Positions 43,245 through 51,886 of a DNA stretch of 64,000 nucleotides are shown one piece after another (positions within the stretch are counted from its first letter, which is position 1; every line of letters begins with the position of its first letter). Made by a program: the position numbers and the translations under genes. The stretch comes from Streptomyces leeuwenhoekii (GTDB lineage Bacteria; Actinomycetota; Actinomycetes; Streptomycetales; Streptomycetaceae), in assembly GCF_001013905.1 (NCBI RefSeq), contig NZ_LN831790.1, forward strand, positions 4,354,001 to 4,418,000, written 5' to 3'. The notes under the pieces are model-generated. The model was not told the origin of the DNA. It ran no database searches and was given only the letters and a program-made list of their open reading frames with translations.

Positions 43245-43880
43245 ATGCGTCTCCACGTCGTCGACCACCCCCTGGTCGCCCACAAGCTCACCACGCTGCG
43301 CGACCAGCGCACCGACTCCGCGACCTTCCGCCGTCTCGCCGACGAGCTGGTCACCCTGCTCGCCTACGAGGCCACGCGCGACGTGCGCACCGAACAGGTC
43401 GACATCCAGACGCCGGTCGCCCGCACCACCGGCGTCAAGCTCTCCCACCCGCGTCCGCTGGTGGTGCCGATCCTGCGGGCCGGCCTCGGCATGCTGGACG
43501 GCATGGTCCGGCTGCTGCCGACCGCCGAGGTGGGCTTCCTCGGCATGATCCGCAACGAGGAGACGCTGGAGGCGTCCACCTACGCCACCCGGATGCCGGA
43601 GGACCTCTCCGGGCGGCAGGTGTACGTGCTGGACCCGATGCTGGCCACCGGCGGCACGCTGGTCGCCGCGATCAAGGAGCTGATCCGGCGCGGCGCCGAC
43701 GACGTGACCGCCGTGGTGCTGCTCGCCGCCCCCGAGGGCGTGGCGGTCATGGAGCGCGATCTGGCCGGCACGCCGGTGACGGTCGTGACGGCCTCGGTCG
43801 ACGAGCGTCTCGACGGCAACGGCTACATCGTGCCCGGCCTGGGGGACGCGGGGGACCGGATGTACGGGTCGGCCGAGTAG
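43245..43880 (+). CDS. upp: Uracil phosphoribosyltransferase
   Basis: 211 residues. Converts uracil and PRPP to UMP in pyrimidine salvage. The PRPP-binding loop [12 protein letters not shown], the early [10 protein letters not shown] and the C-terminal uracil-binding [16 protein letters not shown] are all present. Length is normal. ATG 43245 is chosen; a TACTGT element at 43232-43237 lies eight bases before it, suggesting a leaderless or near-leaderless mRNA. Confidence 0.97.
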   Translation: MRLHVVDHPLVAHKLTTLRDQRTDSATFRRLADELVTLLAYEATRDVRTEQVDIQTPVARTTGVKLSHPRPLVVPILRAGLGMLDGMVRLLPTAEVGFLGMIRNEETLEASTYATRMPEDLSGRQVYVLDPMLATGGTLVAAIKELIRRGADDVTAVVLLAAPEGVAVMERDLAGTPVTVVTASVDERLDGNGYIVPGLGDAGDRMYGSAE

Positions 43881-43890
43881 GCAGCCCCCA

Positions 43891-43919
43891 GGGGAGACGG
43901 CCGAGTGGGCCGTCTCCCC
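43891..43919. terminator. Bidirectional terminator between upp and the LytR_C gene
   Basis: Perfect 12-bp stem GGGGAGACGGCC / GGCCGTCTCCCC with a five-base loop between two convergent genes. Confidence 0.8.
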
Positions 43920-43952
43920 GGAAGTGCCCCCGCGCGCCCCGCGCGCGCCCGC

Positions 43953-44591
43953 TCAGCAGTTCCGCTTCTCGTCGGCGGACGCCCGCCGCGGCTCGGCCAG
44001 TGCGGCCAGCGCCCGGTCGGCGTCCGCCTCCGGCGCCAACTGCCGGAAGGCGTCACCGATGATCAGGTCGACGGCGGCGTCCCGGCGGGCGGCGTCGGTG
44101 CGGCGCTCCGCGGCGGGAAGCTGGGTGGCGACCACCGGCAGCGAGGTCTTCGCGGCGGAGCCGGGGCCCAGCAGGACGGCGGCGCCCTTGACCTTCTTGT
44201 CGTACTCCTTGGGCGCGTTGCCCACCTCGCCGATCCGGAAGCCGCGCTTCTTCAGCTCGTCCGCGGTCTTCTTGGCGAGGCCGGTACGGGTCGTCGCGTT
44301 GAACACGTTGACGGTGATTTGGGCGGGCTGGGGCGGCACCGCGGCGCGGGGCGTGGCGCTCGCCCGGGGTGTGCACGCCGCCTTGGCACCGGCCGCCGCG
44401 GTGGAGTTCCCCCCGCCGTCGAAGGCGTCGACGAGCTGCGTGGTGCCCCAGCCGAGCAGGCCGAGGACGGCGACGCAGGCGACGGCGAGGAAGGCGAGCC
44501 TGCCGCGCCGCCGGGGAGGCCGCATCCGCGGGTACTTGTCCCCCGTGATCCGGTACGCGCCGCCCATGCCGGGTGGAGTCAGCATGCTCAT
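43953..44591 (-). CDS. Membrane-anchored LytR C-terminal (LytR_C) domain protein
   Basis: 212 residues. A basic N-terminus (RMRPPRRRGR) precedes one membrane helix (LAFLAVACVAVLGLLGWG), then an extracytoplasmic LytR_C domain at about 90-190: ITVNVFNATTRTGLAKKTAD, ELKKRGFRIGEVGNAPKEYD. LytR_C domains accompany LCP cell-wall glycopolymer ligases or stand alone in actinobacteria, where they probably bind wall or septal components. A TACGCT element 9-14 bases before ATG 44591, and no ribosome site, suggest a leaderless mRNA. Confidence 0.88.
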   Translation of the reverse strand: MSMLTPPGMGGAYRITGDKYPRMRPPRRRGRLAFLAVACVAVLGLLGWGTTQLVDAFDGGGNSTAAAGAKAACTPRASATPRAAVPPQPAQITVNVFNATTRTGLAKKTADELKKRGFRIGEVGNAPKEYDKKVKGAAVLLGPGSAAKTSLPVVATQLPAAERRTDAARRDAAVDLIIGDAFRQLAPEADADRALAALAEPRRASADEKRNC

Positions 44592-44771
44592 GGCCGCAGC
44601 GTAGTGCGCAGGGACGGCCGTGCCTACCAGATGATCATTCGATGCGTCCGGTCAGGGACAATCCAACCCGAAAGGGTCAAGCCGGGCGCTTGGTACAGGT
44701 GGGCCGGGCGCTTCGCGGGGGGTCGAGCCGGGCCCATCGCGGGGTGAGGCCGGCCGGGCGGGAGGGCCCGG

Positions 44772-45068
44772 TCAGTCGAGTTCGAGGACGCGCGCGTGCA
44801 GCACCTGGCGCTGCTGGAGCGCCGCGCGCACCGCGCGGTGGAGGCCGTCCTCCAGGTACAGGTCGCCCTGCCACTTCACGACGTGCGCGAAGAGGTCGCC
44901 GTAGAAGGTGGAGTCCTCGGCGAGCAGGGTCTCCAGGTCGAGCTGCTGCTTGGTGGTGACGAGCTGATCGAGGCGGACCGGGCGCGGCGCGACGTCCGCC
45001 CACTGCCGGGTGCTCTCCCGGCCGTGGTCGGGGTACGGCCGGCCGTTTCCGATGCGCTTGAAGATCAC
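44772..45068 (-). CDS. Small protein with ParB/sulfiredoxin-like motif (annotated elsewhere as VapB-type)
   Basis: 98 residues: MIFKRIGNGRPYPDHGREST, RPVRLDQLVTTKQQLDLETL, then VVKWQGDLYLEDGLHRAVRA and RQVLHARVLELD. The last part resembles the ParB N-terminal fold, where dG-HR binds nucleotide and valine-valine flanks an edge strand. Related actinobacterial proteins are sometimes labelled VapB antitoxins, but no toxin gene is adjacent, so I do not support that label. Its role is unknown. GTG start with little ribosome site. Confidence 0.8.
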   Translation of the reverse strand: MIFKRIGNGRPYPDHGRESTRQWADVAPRPVRLDQLVTTKQQLDLETLLAEDSTFYGDLFAHVVKWQGDLYLEDGLHRAVRAALQQRQVLHARVLELD

Positions 45069-45173
45069 ACGGAAAGCCTACCGGCCCAGACGTTCCGGGC
45101 GCAGCCACGGCGACGCAGTGCGACGCTGAAAAAGACGCCACAAACAGGGGCAAACCGGGAACAGGGGCCTGAT

Positions 45174-46768
45174 ATGAGCGACCGTGAGACCGGCTCCCCG
45201 GCCGGTGCCGCCGAACCCTCCGGAACCCCGTCCGCCCTTCCGCCCCCGGCCCTGGAGATCACTTCGGGGTACGCCTTCGGCGGCCCGGCGCTCGACCTGG
45301 GTGCCCTGCTGTGGGACGGGGACTGCCTGCCGGGCACGCGGGTCCGCGTCCCGCTGTCGGTGCTCAACCGGCACGGCCTGGTCGCGGGCGCCACCGGCAC
45401 CGGCAAGACCAAGACGCTCCAGTTGCTCGCCGAGCAGCTCTCGGCGCGGGGCGTGCCCGTCTTCCTGGCCGACGTCAAGGGCGACCTGTCCGGGATCTCC
45501 GCCCCCGGCGAGGAGGACGACCGGGTCCGGGCGCGGACCGCGGAGACCGGCCAGATCTGGACGGCGACCGGCTTCCCGGCCGAGTTCCTCGCCCTCGGCG
45601 GCACCGGCCCCGGCGTGCCCGTCCGCGCCACCGTCACCAGCTTCGGACCCGTGCTGCTGGCCAAGGTGCTCCAGCTCAACCGCACCCAGGAGGAGTCGCT
45701 CGCCCTGATCTTCCACTACGCCGACACCAAGGGCCTGGAGCTGATCGACCTCAAGGACCTCCGGGCCGTGGTCACCTTCCTGACCTCGGCCGAGGGCAAG
45801 GCCGAGCTGAAGAACATCGGCGGTGTGTCCGCGGCGACGGCCGGGGTGATCCTGCGGGCGCTGACCGCCTTCGAGGCGCAGGGCGCGGGCGGCTTCTTCG
45901 GGGAGCCGGAGTTCGACACCGGGCAGTTGCTGCGCACGGCACCGGACGGCCGGGGCATGGTCTCCGTCCTCGAACTGGCCGCCGTGCAGGACCGGCCCCG
46001 GCTGTTCTCCACCTTCCTGATGTGGCTGCTGGCCGACCTCTTCCACGATCTGCCGGAGGTCGGCGACACCGACCGGCCGAAGCTGGTGTTCTTCCTCGAC
46101 GAGGCACACCTGCTCTTCCACGACGCCTCGGCGGCGTTCCTGGAGTCGATCACGCGGACCGTACGGCTGATCCGGTCCAAGGGGTGGGCGTCTTCTTCGT
46201 GACCCAGACGCCGAAGGACGTGCCCGCCGACGTCCTCGCCCAGCTCGGCAACCGCGTCCAGCACGCGCTGCGCGCCTTCACCCCCGACGACCGCACGGCG
46301 CTCACGGCCACGGTGCGCACCTTCCCCGACTCCGCGTACGACCTGGAGGAACTGCTGACCGGGCTCGGCACCGGCGAGGCGGTGGTGACGGTGCTCGACG
46401 AGCGGGGCGCGCCCACGCCGGTCGCCGCGACCCGGCTGCACGCGCCCGAGTCCCTGATGGGCCCCGTGGACGCGGCGGCCCTGGAGCGGGCGGTCACGTC
46501 CTCGCCGCTGTTCGGGCGGTACGCGCGGGCCGTGGACCGGGAGTCGGCGTACGAGAAGCTCACCGGGACGGCCGGGGAACAGGCCCCGCGGGCACCCGGC
46601 CGTACGCCCGGACGGGAACGGCCCTCCGCCGGGGAGCGGGAGCGGCCCTCCGTCGTCGAACAGGTCGTGGACAGCGGGGTCTTCCGGTCCCTGGCCCGGT
46701 CGCTGGGCACGCAGATCGGCCGCGAGATCACCCGCTCCCTCTTCGGCACCGCCCGGCGCAGGCGTTAG
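45174..46768 (+). pseudogene. HerA-like (DUF853) ATPase, interrupted by one-base frameshift
   Basis: Reading from ATG 45174 gives a P-loop ATPase: Walker A GLVAGATGTGKTKTLQLLAE, ADVKGDLSGIS, Walker B KLVFFLDEAHLLF and then RTVRLIRSKG before a stop at 46200. The rest, GVGVFFVTQTPKDVPADVLA through AVVTVLDERGAPTPV to RSLFGTARRRR, is in the -1 frame. The break is at a run of four G (46181-46184); a fifth G would give K-G-V-G-V-F-F. The repaired protein would have 531 residues, normal for the family of HerA-related helicase-like proteins. Mutation, slippage or sequencing error are all possible. Confidence 0.85.
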
Positions 46769-46865
46769 GGCCTTCCGCTCGGATCACGCCGGATCGGGGC
46801 CCGGGCGGAGGCGATGGCTCCCGGCAGGCGGGCGCCCTCGCCTCCGCCGTGTGCGGCCGTACCGC

Positions 46866-47003
46866 TCAGGCCGGCCGGCGTCCGGTCGCCGGCCGCTGTC
46901 CCGGCCGCTGTTCGGGCCGGGGCGGGGCGGCCGGTCCGGACGCGCTGCGGGCGGCCTCGGCGCGCAGCAGGGCGCGCAGGACGGCATAGGGGTCCTTGGG
47001 CAT
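46866..47003 (-). CDS. 45-residue conserved-looking small protein
   Basis: ATG 47003 has GAGGAGAG eight bases upstream. The peptide begins MPKDPYAVLRALLRAEAARS, an amphipathic helix, and ends in a Pro/Arg/Gln-rich tail. I recall similar short Streptomyces proteins starting with the same helix but know no function. It lies between the HerA-like gene and the HdeD unit and is too short for default gene callers. Confidence 0.6.
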   Translation of the reverse strand: MPKDPYAVLRALLRAEAARSASGPAAPPRPEQRPGQRPATGRRPA

Positions 47004-47063
47004 GGCGGGTCTCTCCTCGTTCGGTGGGATGACGCGGGGCTGACGGTCGGGTGAGGCCCGAGA

Positions 47064-47504
47064 TCAGCAGCGCAGGACCACGGAACGCGGGGGACGGGGA
47101 CAGGAGGGCGGCGGGCCCGGCGGCGCGGGGACGGGGCGGCGGGCGCCGTCCCGGGGGCGGGGCACCGCCGCCGGACGCGGGGGCGCGGCGGGGCGCCGGC
47201 CGGTGCGGGCGGGGACCCGGGGGGCGGTGCCGGGGACGTCGTACTCGGCCGCCGCGGCGCCGCTCTCGCCGGCCACCACCACCCCCGGTGCCGCCTGGGC
47301 CCGCGCGAGCGCGCCCGGCACCAGCAGGACGAGCAGCAGCACGAGCACCCGCGGTCCGGGCCGCCGGCGCGCGGCCCGGCGGGCCGCCCGGGGGGCGGGA
47401 CTGGTGGCGCGCGGTGTCCCCGCCGGGCGTGCGCGCCCCTTCGCGCCGGGGGCCGGAACCGCTCGTCCGGCGCGGGCGCGGGGCGCGGGGCGGGCGCCGT
47501 TCAC
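47064..47504 (-). CDS. Arg/Pro-rich single-pass or secreted protein downstream of HdeD gene
   Basis: 146 residues from GTG 47504, which overlaps the HdeD stop (GTGA). A basic, Arg/Ala/Pro-rich region of about 50 residues precedes one hydrophobic segment (RVLVLLLVLLVPGALARAQA) and a low-complexity tail with AAAAEYDVPGTAPRVP. The long basic n-region is unusual for a signal peptide, so an internal start is possible. Coupling to the HdeD gene is the main argument that it is real. Confidence 0.5.
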   Translation of the reverse strand: MNGARPAPRARAGRAVPAPGAKGRARPAGTPRATSPAPRAARRAARRRPGPRVLVLLLVLLVPGALARAQAAPGVVVAGESGAAAAEYDVPGTAPRVPARTGRRPAAPPRPAAVPRPRDGARRPVPAPPGPPPSCPRPPRSVVLRC

Positions 47505-48178
47505 AGGGCCCGGGGCACCTGGCGGGCGCGACCGCGGATCCGCAGGGCGGTGAGGATCTCGACCGCGCCGACGGCCACGAGCCAGCAGCCGCCGACGACG
47601 GTGAGGACGGCGACCGACTCGAACGGCGAGACGATCAGGACGGCGCCGGCGAAGGCGGTGACCACACCGAGGAGCATCTGCCAGCCGCGGGCGGGCGTCC
47701 CGGGGTCGTGGGCGGCGGCCACGGTGTGCGTGATCCCGCGGAACAGCCAGCCGACGCCGATCCACAGGGCGAGCAGCAGGACCGACCGCAGGGGGCCGCG
47801 GAAGCAGAACAGGCCCAGCAGCACGCAGACCGCGCCGCTGACGAAGGCGAGGACGCGCAGGGAGGTGGTCCGGTGCGTGCCGAAGGCGGCGGCGAGTTGC
47901 AGCACCCCGCTGATCAGGAGGTAGAGACCGAACAGCACCCCGGCAGCGAGCAGGGACGCCCCCGGCCACACCAGGACCAGTACGCCCAGGACGAGGGAGG
48001 CGGCGCCGGTGAGCAACACGGTCTGCCAGGCGCTCCGGGCCAGCAGGTGCAGCGGCCCTTCGAAGGGCGGTTCGGGCTCGTGTCCGCCGGGCGGCCCGGC
48101 GGCGGGCGCGTGCCGGGCGTGGACCCGGCGGTCGTCGTACTCGGGACCCCACGGGGAGCCGCTCGGTGGCTCGGTCAT
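47501..48178 (-). CDS. HdeD-family (DUF308) membrane protein
   Basis: 225 residues. A 45-residue hydrophilic N-terminus is followed by six membrane segments in the HdeD pattern (ARSAWQTVLLTGAASLVLGV, LLAAGVLFGLYLLISGVLQL, ALWIGVGWLFRGITHTVAAA, WQMLLGVVTAFAGAVLIVSP). HdeD in enterobacteria is tied to acid resistance at high cell density; in actinobacteria the role is not established. It is followed by a translationally coupled small gene. Confidence 0.88.
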   Translation of the reverse strand: MTEPPSGSPWGPEYDDRRVHARHAPAAGPPGGHEPEPPFEGPLHLLARSAWQTVLLTGAASLVLGVLVLVWPGASLLAAGVLFGLYLLISGVLQLAAAFGTHRTTSLRVLAFVSGAVCVLLGLFCFRGPLRSVLLLALWIGVGWLFRGITHTVAAAHDPGTPARGWQMLLGVVTAFAGAVLIVSPFESVAVLTVVGGCWLVAVGAVEILTALRIRGRARQVPRAL

Positions 48179-48354
48179 GGTCCATGCTTGGACCTCGCGC
48201 GAGCGGCCCGCCCTCCGGAGCGGGCCACTCGGGTGACGGCCGTCCGGCGGGACGGCGCGGGCGTGCGGGGGCGGCGCGGGCGTGCGCGGACGGGGCGGGC
48301 GTGCGGGTGCGGCGGCCGCGAGCCCGCCCGGGAGGGCCCCGGCGGCGGCAGCGG

Positions 48355-48966
48355 CTACGCCCCGGCCGTCCCGGTGGCCTTGGCGGCCTTCGCCGCCTTC
48401 GCCGCGGCCTTCGTCTCCTGCTTGTGCGCCCGCACCCTGGCCAGCGACTCCGGCCCGGTGATGTCGGCGACGGACCGGAAGGACTTCGGCTCGCCGTAGT
48501 CGCCCGCGGCCTCCCGCCAGCCCTCGGGCCGCACGCCGAGCTGCTTGCCGAGCAGGGCGAGGAAGATCTGCGCCTTCTGCTTGCCGAAACCGGGCAGCTC
48601 CTGAAGCCGCCGGAGCAGCTCCCGGCCGGTCCCGACACCGCGCCAGACGGCCTCGGCGTCACCGTCGTAGTGCTCGACGAGGTACTGGCAGAGCTGCTGG
48701 ATGCGCCCCGCCATCGACCCGGGGTAGCGGTGCACGGCCGGTTTCTCCGACAGCAGCGCGGCGAACTCCTCCGGGTCGTACGCCGCGATCTCGTGCGCGT
48801 CCAGGTCCTCCGCGCCCATGCGCCGGGCGATCGTCGCGGGCCCCTTGAACGCCCACTCCATCGGGATCTGCTGGTCCAGCAGCATGCCGGTCAGCGCGGC
48901 GAGCGGACTGCGGCCGAGCAGCTCGTCGGCCTCGGGGTCCTGGGCGAGGTGCAGGGTGACGTTCAT
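48355..48966 (-). CDS. HhH-GPD family DNA glycosylase
   Basis: 203 residues. The helix-hairpin-helix is LQELPGFGKQKAQIFLALLG, and an earlier conserved helix is LTGMLLDQQIPMEWAFKGPA. No iron-sulfur cluster cysteines are present. The family removes damaged or mismatched bases; the specificity of this short actinobacterial class is unknown. The C-terminus is a Lys/Ala-rich tail (ETKAAAKAAKAAKATG) like those that increase DNA affinity. It is transcribed toward the HdeD gene. Confidence 0.88.
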   Translation of the reverse strand: MNVTLHLAQDPEADELLGRSPLAALTGMLLDQQIPMEWAFKGPATIARRMGAEDLDAHEIAAYDPEEFAALLSEKPAVHRYPGSMAGRIQQLCQYLVEHYDGDAEAVWRGVGTGRELLRRLQELPGFGKQKAQIFLALLGKQLGVRPEGWREAAGDYGEPKSFRSVADITGPESLARVRAHKQETKAAAKAAKAAKATGTAGA

Positions 48967-48990
48967 GGTCCGATGATCGCGCGTGCGCGG

Positions 48991-49713
48991 TCAGGCCGCG
49001 CGCCAGTACCCGAGGGCGTTCACCCGCTGCCTGGGCAGGCCGAGCTCCTTGCGGACGTACGACGTCAGGGCCCGGGTCGTCACCGTGTCGCAGGCGATCC
49101 AGACATAGGGGTCGGGCGTCTGCGCCACCAGGGCGGGCAGCTCCGCCCTCACCCGCTCCACGAGATGGGCGCCGGCGTCGCGGCGGGGGACCGGGCGCAG
49201 CTCGTGCCGGCCGGGCGTGTGGCGGAAGGGCAGCCCGTCCGGGGCGCCCTCGAACCAGAGGGTGGCGGGGGCCCGGCCCAGCGCCGCCAGCAGCGAGTTG
49301 AGCGCGGGCAGGGACGCCGGATCGGCGACGGCGAACAGGTGGGAGGGCGCGGGATCGGGATACGGGAAGCCGGTGCCCTGGACGGTCGCCTCGATGGTGT
49401 CGCCGGGCCGCGCGGCCCGCGCCCAGTCGCTGGCGCACCCCTCGTGCAGGGCGAACTCCAGAGCGAAGGTGCCGGCCGCCGGGTCGGGGTCGACCAGGGT
49501 GTAGGCCCGCTGGTGCGGTCTGCCGGCGTTGTCGAACCACAGCCGGACCCACATCGTGGGGTGGACGCCGGTCGCGGCCAGCAGACCGCCGTCCGTGAAG
49601 TGCAGCCGCCGGTAGCCGGCGGTGACGTCCTGCCCGCCCGTCACCGTCAACGTGAAGTCCTTCGCCCGCAGCAGTTTGAGGACCGCGCCCTCCCAACCCC
49701 GCCCCTGCCCCAT
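48991..49713 (-). CDS. Siderophore-interacting FAD-binding reductase
   Basis: 240 residues. N-terminal FAD-binding barrel with WVRLWFDNAGRPHQRAYTLV, where RAYT is the flavin motif, and C-terminal NAD(P)H-type domain (HLFAVADPASLPALNSLLAA, PYVWIACDTVTTRALTSYVR, ending ALGYWRAA). Members release iron from ferric siderophores by reduction. ATG 49713 follows GAAGAAG. The promoter carries an iron box (49763-49781) shared with the divergent acylase gene. Confidence 0.93.
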   Translation of the reverse strand: MGQGRGWEGAVLKLLRAKDFTLTVTGGQDVTAGYRRLHFTDGGLLAATGVHPTMWVRLWFDNAGRPHQRAYTLVDPDPAAGTFALEFALHEGCASDWARAARPGDTIEATVQGTGFPYPDPAPSHLFAVADPASLPALNSLLAALGRAPATLWFEGAPDGLPFRHTPGRHELRPVPRRDAGAHLVERVRAELPALVAQTPDPYVWIACDTVTTRALTSYVRKELGLPRQRVNALGYWRAA

Positions 49714-49762
49714 GGCTTCTTCACCCTTCGCGTACGATTCCGCCACTGGTTCGGTCACAGAA

Positions 49763-49781
49763 TTAGGCAAGGCTAACCTAA
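49763..49781. promoter_or_regulatory. Iron box (DmdR/IdeR-type operator)
   Basis: TTAGGCAAGGCTAACCTAA matches the 19-bp Streptomyces iron box (TTAGGTTAGGCTAACCTAA) at 17 of 19 positions. It lies 50 bases from the siderophore-interacting protein start and 18 bases from the acylase start, so iron-loaded DmdR should repress both directions. Confidence 0.92.
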
Positions 49782-49798
49782 AGGGAAGTAGGGCACAG

Positions 49799-51886
49799 GT
49801 GGGCGCCGAGATATTCCGTGATGCCTGGGGCATCCCGCACCTGCGGGCCGGTGGCGTGCGCGAACTCGCCCGCGCCCAGGGCCGGGTCACCGCCCGGGAC
49901 CGGGCCTGGCAGCTCGAGGTCGAGCGGCACCGCGCGCAGGGCACCTCCGCCTCCTTCCTCGGCCCCGAGGCGCTGCCCTGGGACCGCTTCGCCCGCCGCT
50001 GTCTGCTCGCCGACACCGCCCGCCGCTGCTTCGCCGCCCTGGAGGAGTCCGACCCGGAGACGGCCGACTGGGTGCGGGCCTACGTCGACGGCGTGAACGA
50101 GGGCCTGCCCGAGGGCGCCTCCGAGGAGTTCGCCCGCACCGGACTCGCCCCCGGCCGCTGGGAGCCCTGGACCCCGCTCGCCGTCTGGCTCTCCACCCAC
50201 ATCCTCTTCGCGGGCTTCCCGGCCAAGCTGTGGCGCGAACACGTCGCCGGGCACCTCGGGCCCGACGCCGTCGCCCTGTTCGCCACCGACGGCCCCGGCA
50301 CCGCGGGCAGCAACGGCTGGCTGGTCGCCGGGGAACGCACCGTCACCGGCCGGGCGGTGATCGCCGGCGACCCGCACCGCTTCATCGAGGATCCCGGCGT
50401 CTACCAGCAGATCCACCTGTCCTGCCCCGAGTTCGACGTGGTCGGCCTCGCCGTCCCCGGCGTCCCGGGCATCGCCCACTTCGGCCACACCGGCACGGTC
50501 GCCTGGGCCATCACCAACGCCATGGCCGACTACCAGGACCTGTACCGGGAGCGGCTGCGCCGCACCGGTGCCGGTGTCGAGGCGCTCGGCCCCGACGGCG
50601 TCTGGCACCGCGCCGCCCGCCACACCGAGACCATCGAGGTCGCCGGCGAGGAACCCGCCGAGGTCGAGGTGATCGAGACCGACCGGGGACCGGTCGTCAT
50701 CGGAGGCCCGGAAGGGCTCGACGGCGGCGACCCGGCGGACCCCTCCGGCATCCCGGTCGCCATCAGCCTGCGCCACCCGCCCCGCGTCACCGCCGAGCTC
50801 GGCTTCGGCGCCCTGCTGCCGCTGCTGCGGGCCCGCCGGGTCGCCGACGTGGACCGCGCCCTGGACGCCTGGGTCGAACCGGTCAACGTGGTGCAGGCCG
50901 CCGACACCGAGGGCGGCCTGCTGCACCGGGTCGCGGGCCGGGTGCCCGTGCGCGCCGCCGCCAACGGCACCCGCCTGGTGCCCGCCTGGGAGCCCGGCCA
51001 CGCCTGGCGGGGCTGGCACGAGACGCCCCGCGCCGGACTGACCGACGGCGTCGCCGTCATGGCCAACCAGCGCGGCCCCGCGGCCCCCCTCGGCGTCGAG
51101 TTCGCCCCGCCGCACCGCGCCGACCGGATCGCCGAGCTGCTCGCCGGCAAGGACCGCTGGTCGGCCGCCGACATGCCCGCCATCCACACCGACACCCACC
51201 TCGCCTCCGCCGCCCCCCTCCTGGACCGCATCGAGGCCCTCGACGGCCTCACCCCCCGGGCCGCCGCCCTCCGCGACCGCCTGCTGCGCTGGGACCGCCG
51301 CATGGACGCCGGCAGCACCGACGCGGCGGCGTACGCGGCGGTGCGCACGGCGCTCGTACGCCGGCTCGCGGCCCACCCGGCCTTCGCCGCGCTGGCCGTC
51401 CCGCCCGCCTACCCGGAGGTCTTCCAGCCCTGGCTGTTCCTGCCCACGCGCATCGGCTACGCCCTGGAACACCTCCTGCGCGCCCCCGAGCTGTACGGCG
51501 TCGACCGCACGGCCGAGGTCCGCGCCGCCGTAGAGGAGGTGGCCGCGGGGGAGGCGCCCGGCACCTGGGGCGACACCCACCGCCTCGCCCCCTGGCGGGC
51601 GCTCCCCGGCGCCGGGTACGACGAACCGGGCCTGTCCGGCGACCACGACTGCGTCCTGTGCACCTCCGCGGTGCCGGGCGTCACCGACCGCGCCGCGCGC
51701 GGCCCGGCCGCCCGGTACGTCTGGGACCTGGCCCGCCGGGAGGACAGCGGCTGGGTGGTCCCCTTCGGCGCCTGCGGCGTCCCCGGCTCCCCGCACCACC
51801 GCGACCAGCTGCCCCTGTGGCTGCGGGGCGACCTCGTCCCCGTCGTCACCGACTTCACCCGTCTGCACAAGGAGACCGATGTCTGA
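49799..51886 (+). CDS. Penicillin-acylase-family Ntn hydrolase, iron-box controlled
   Basis: 695 residues. The N-terminus EIFRDAWGIPHLRAGGVREL is the start of the alpha region. GTAGSNGWLVAGERTVTG contains Ser171, which becomes the N-terminal nucleophile after self-cleavage. SNGW, GDPH and the later VNVVQAAD agree with the family of penicillin, homoserine-lactone and siderophore acylases such as PvdQ. No signal peptide is visible from GTG 49799, so it may be cytoplasmic. An iron box 18 bases upstream and the next gene, a siderophore-type acyltransferase, suggest an acylated siderophore substrate. Confidence 0.9.
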   Translation: MGAEIFRDAWGIPHLRAGGVRELARAQGRVTARDRAWQLEVERHRAQGTSASFLGPEALPWDRFARRCLLADTARRCFAALEESDPETADWVRAYVDGVNEGLPEGASEEFARTGLAPGRWEPWTPLAVWLSTHILFAGFPAKLWREHVAGHLGPDAVALFATDGPGTAGSNGWLVAGERTVTGRAVIAGDPHRFIEDPGVYQQIHLSCPEFDVVGLAVPGVPGIAHFGHTGTVAWAITNAMADYQDLYRERLRRTGAGVEALGPDGVWHRAARHTETIEVAGEEPAEVEVIETDRGPVVIGGPEGLDGGDPADPSGIPVAISLRHPPRVTAELGFGALLPLLRARRVADVDRALDAWVEPVNVVQAADTEGGLLHRVAGRVPVRAAANGTRLVPAWEPGHAWRGWHETPRAGLTDGVAVMANQRGPAAPLGVEFAPPHRADRIAELLAGKDRWSAADMPAIHTDTHLASAAPLLDRIEALDGLTPRAAALRDRLLRWDRRMDAGSTDAAAYAAVRTALVRRLAAHPAFAALAVPPAYPEVFQPWLFLPTRIGYALEHLLRAPELYGVDRTAEVRAAVEEVAAGEAPGTWGDTHRLAPWRALPGAGYDEPGLSGDHDCVLCTSAVPGVTDRAARGPAARYVWDLARREDSGWVVPFGACGVPGSPHHRDQLPLWLRGDLVPVVTDFTRLHKETDV

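Noticed and set aside
44772..45068. VapBC toxin-antitoxin pair
   Set aside because: The protein is sometimes called VapB-type, but no PIN-domain or other toxin gene is adjacent and the sequence looks more like a ParB-type fold.
47051..48499. 482-codon plus-strand frame between the HerA-like and HhH-GPD genes
   Set aside because: Antisense to the HdeD gene and its coupled neighbour; composition is Arg/Gly repeats.
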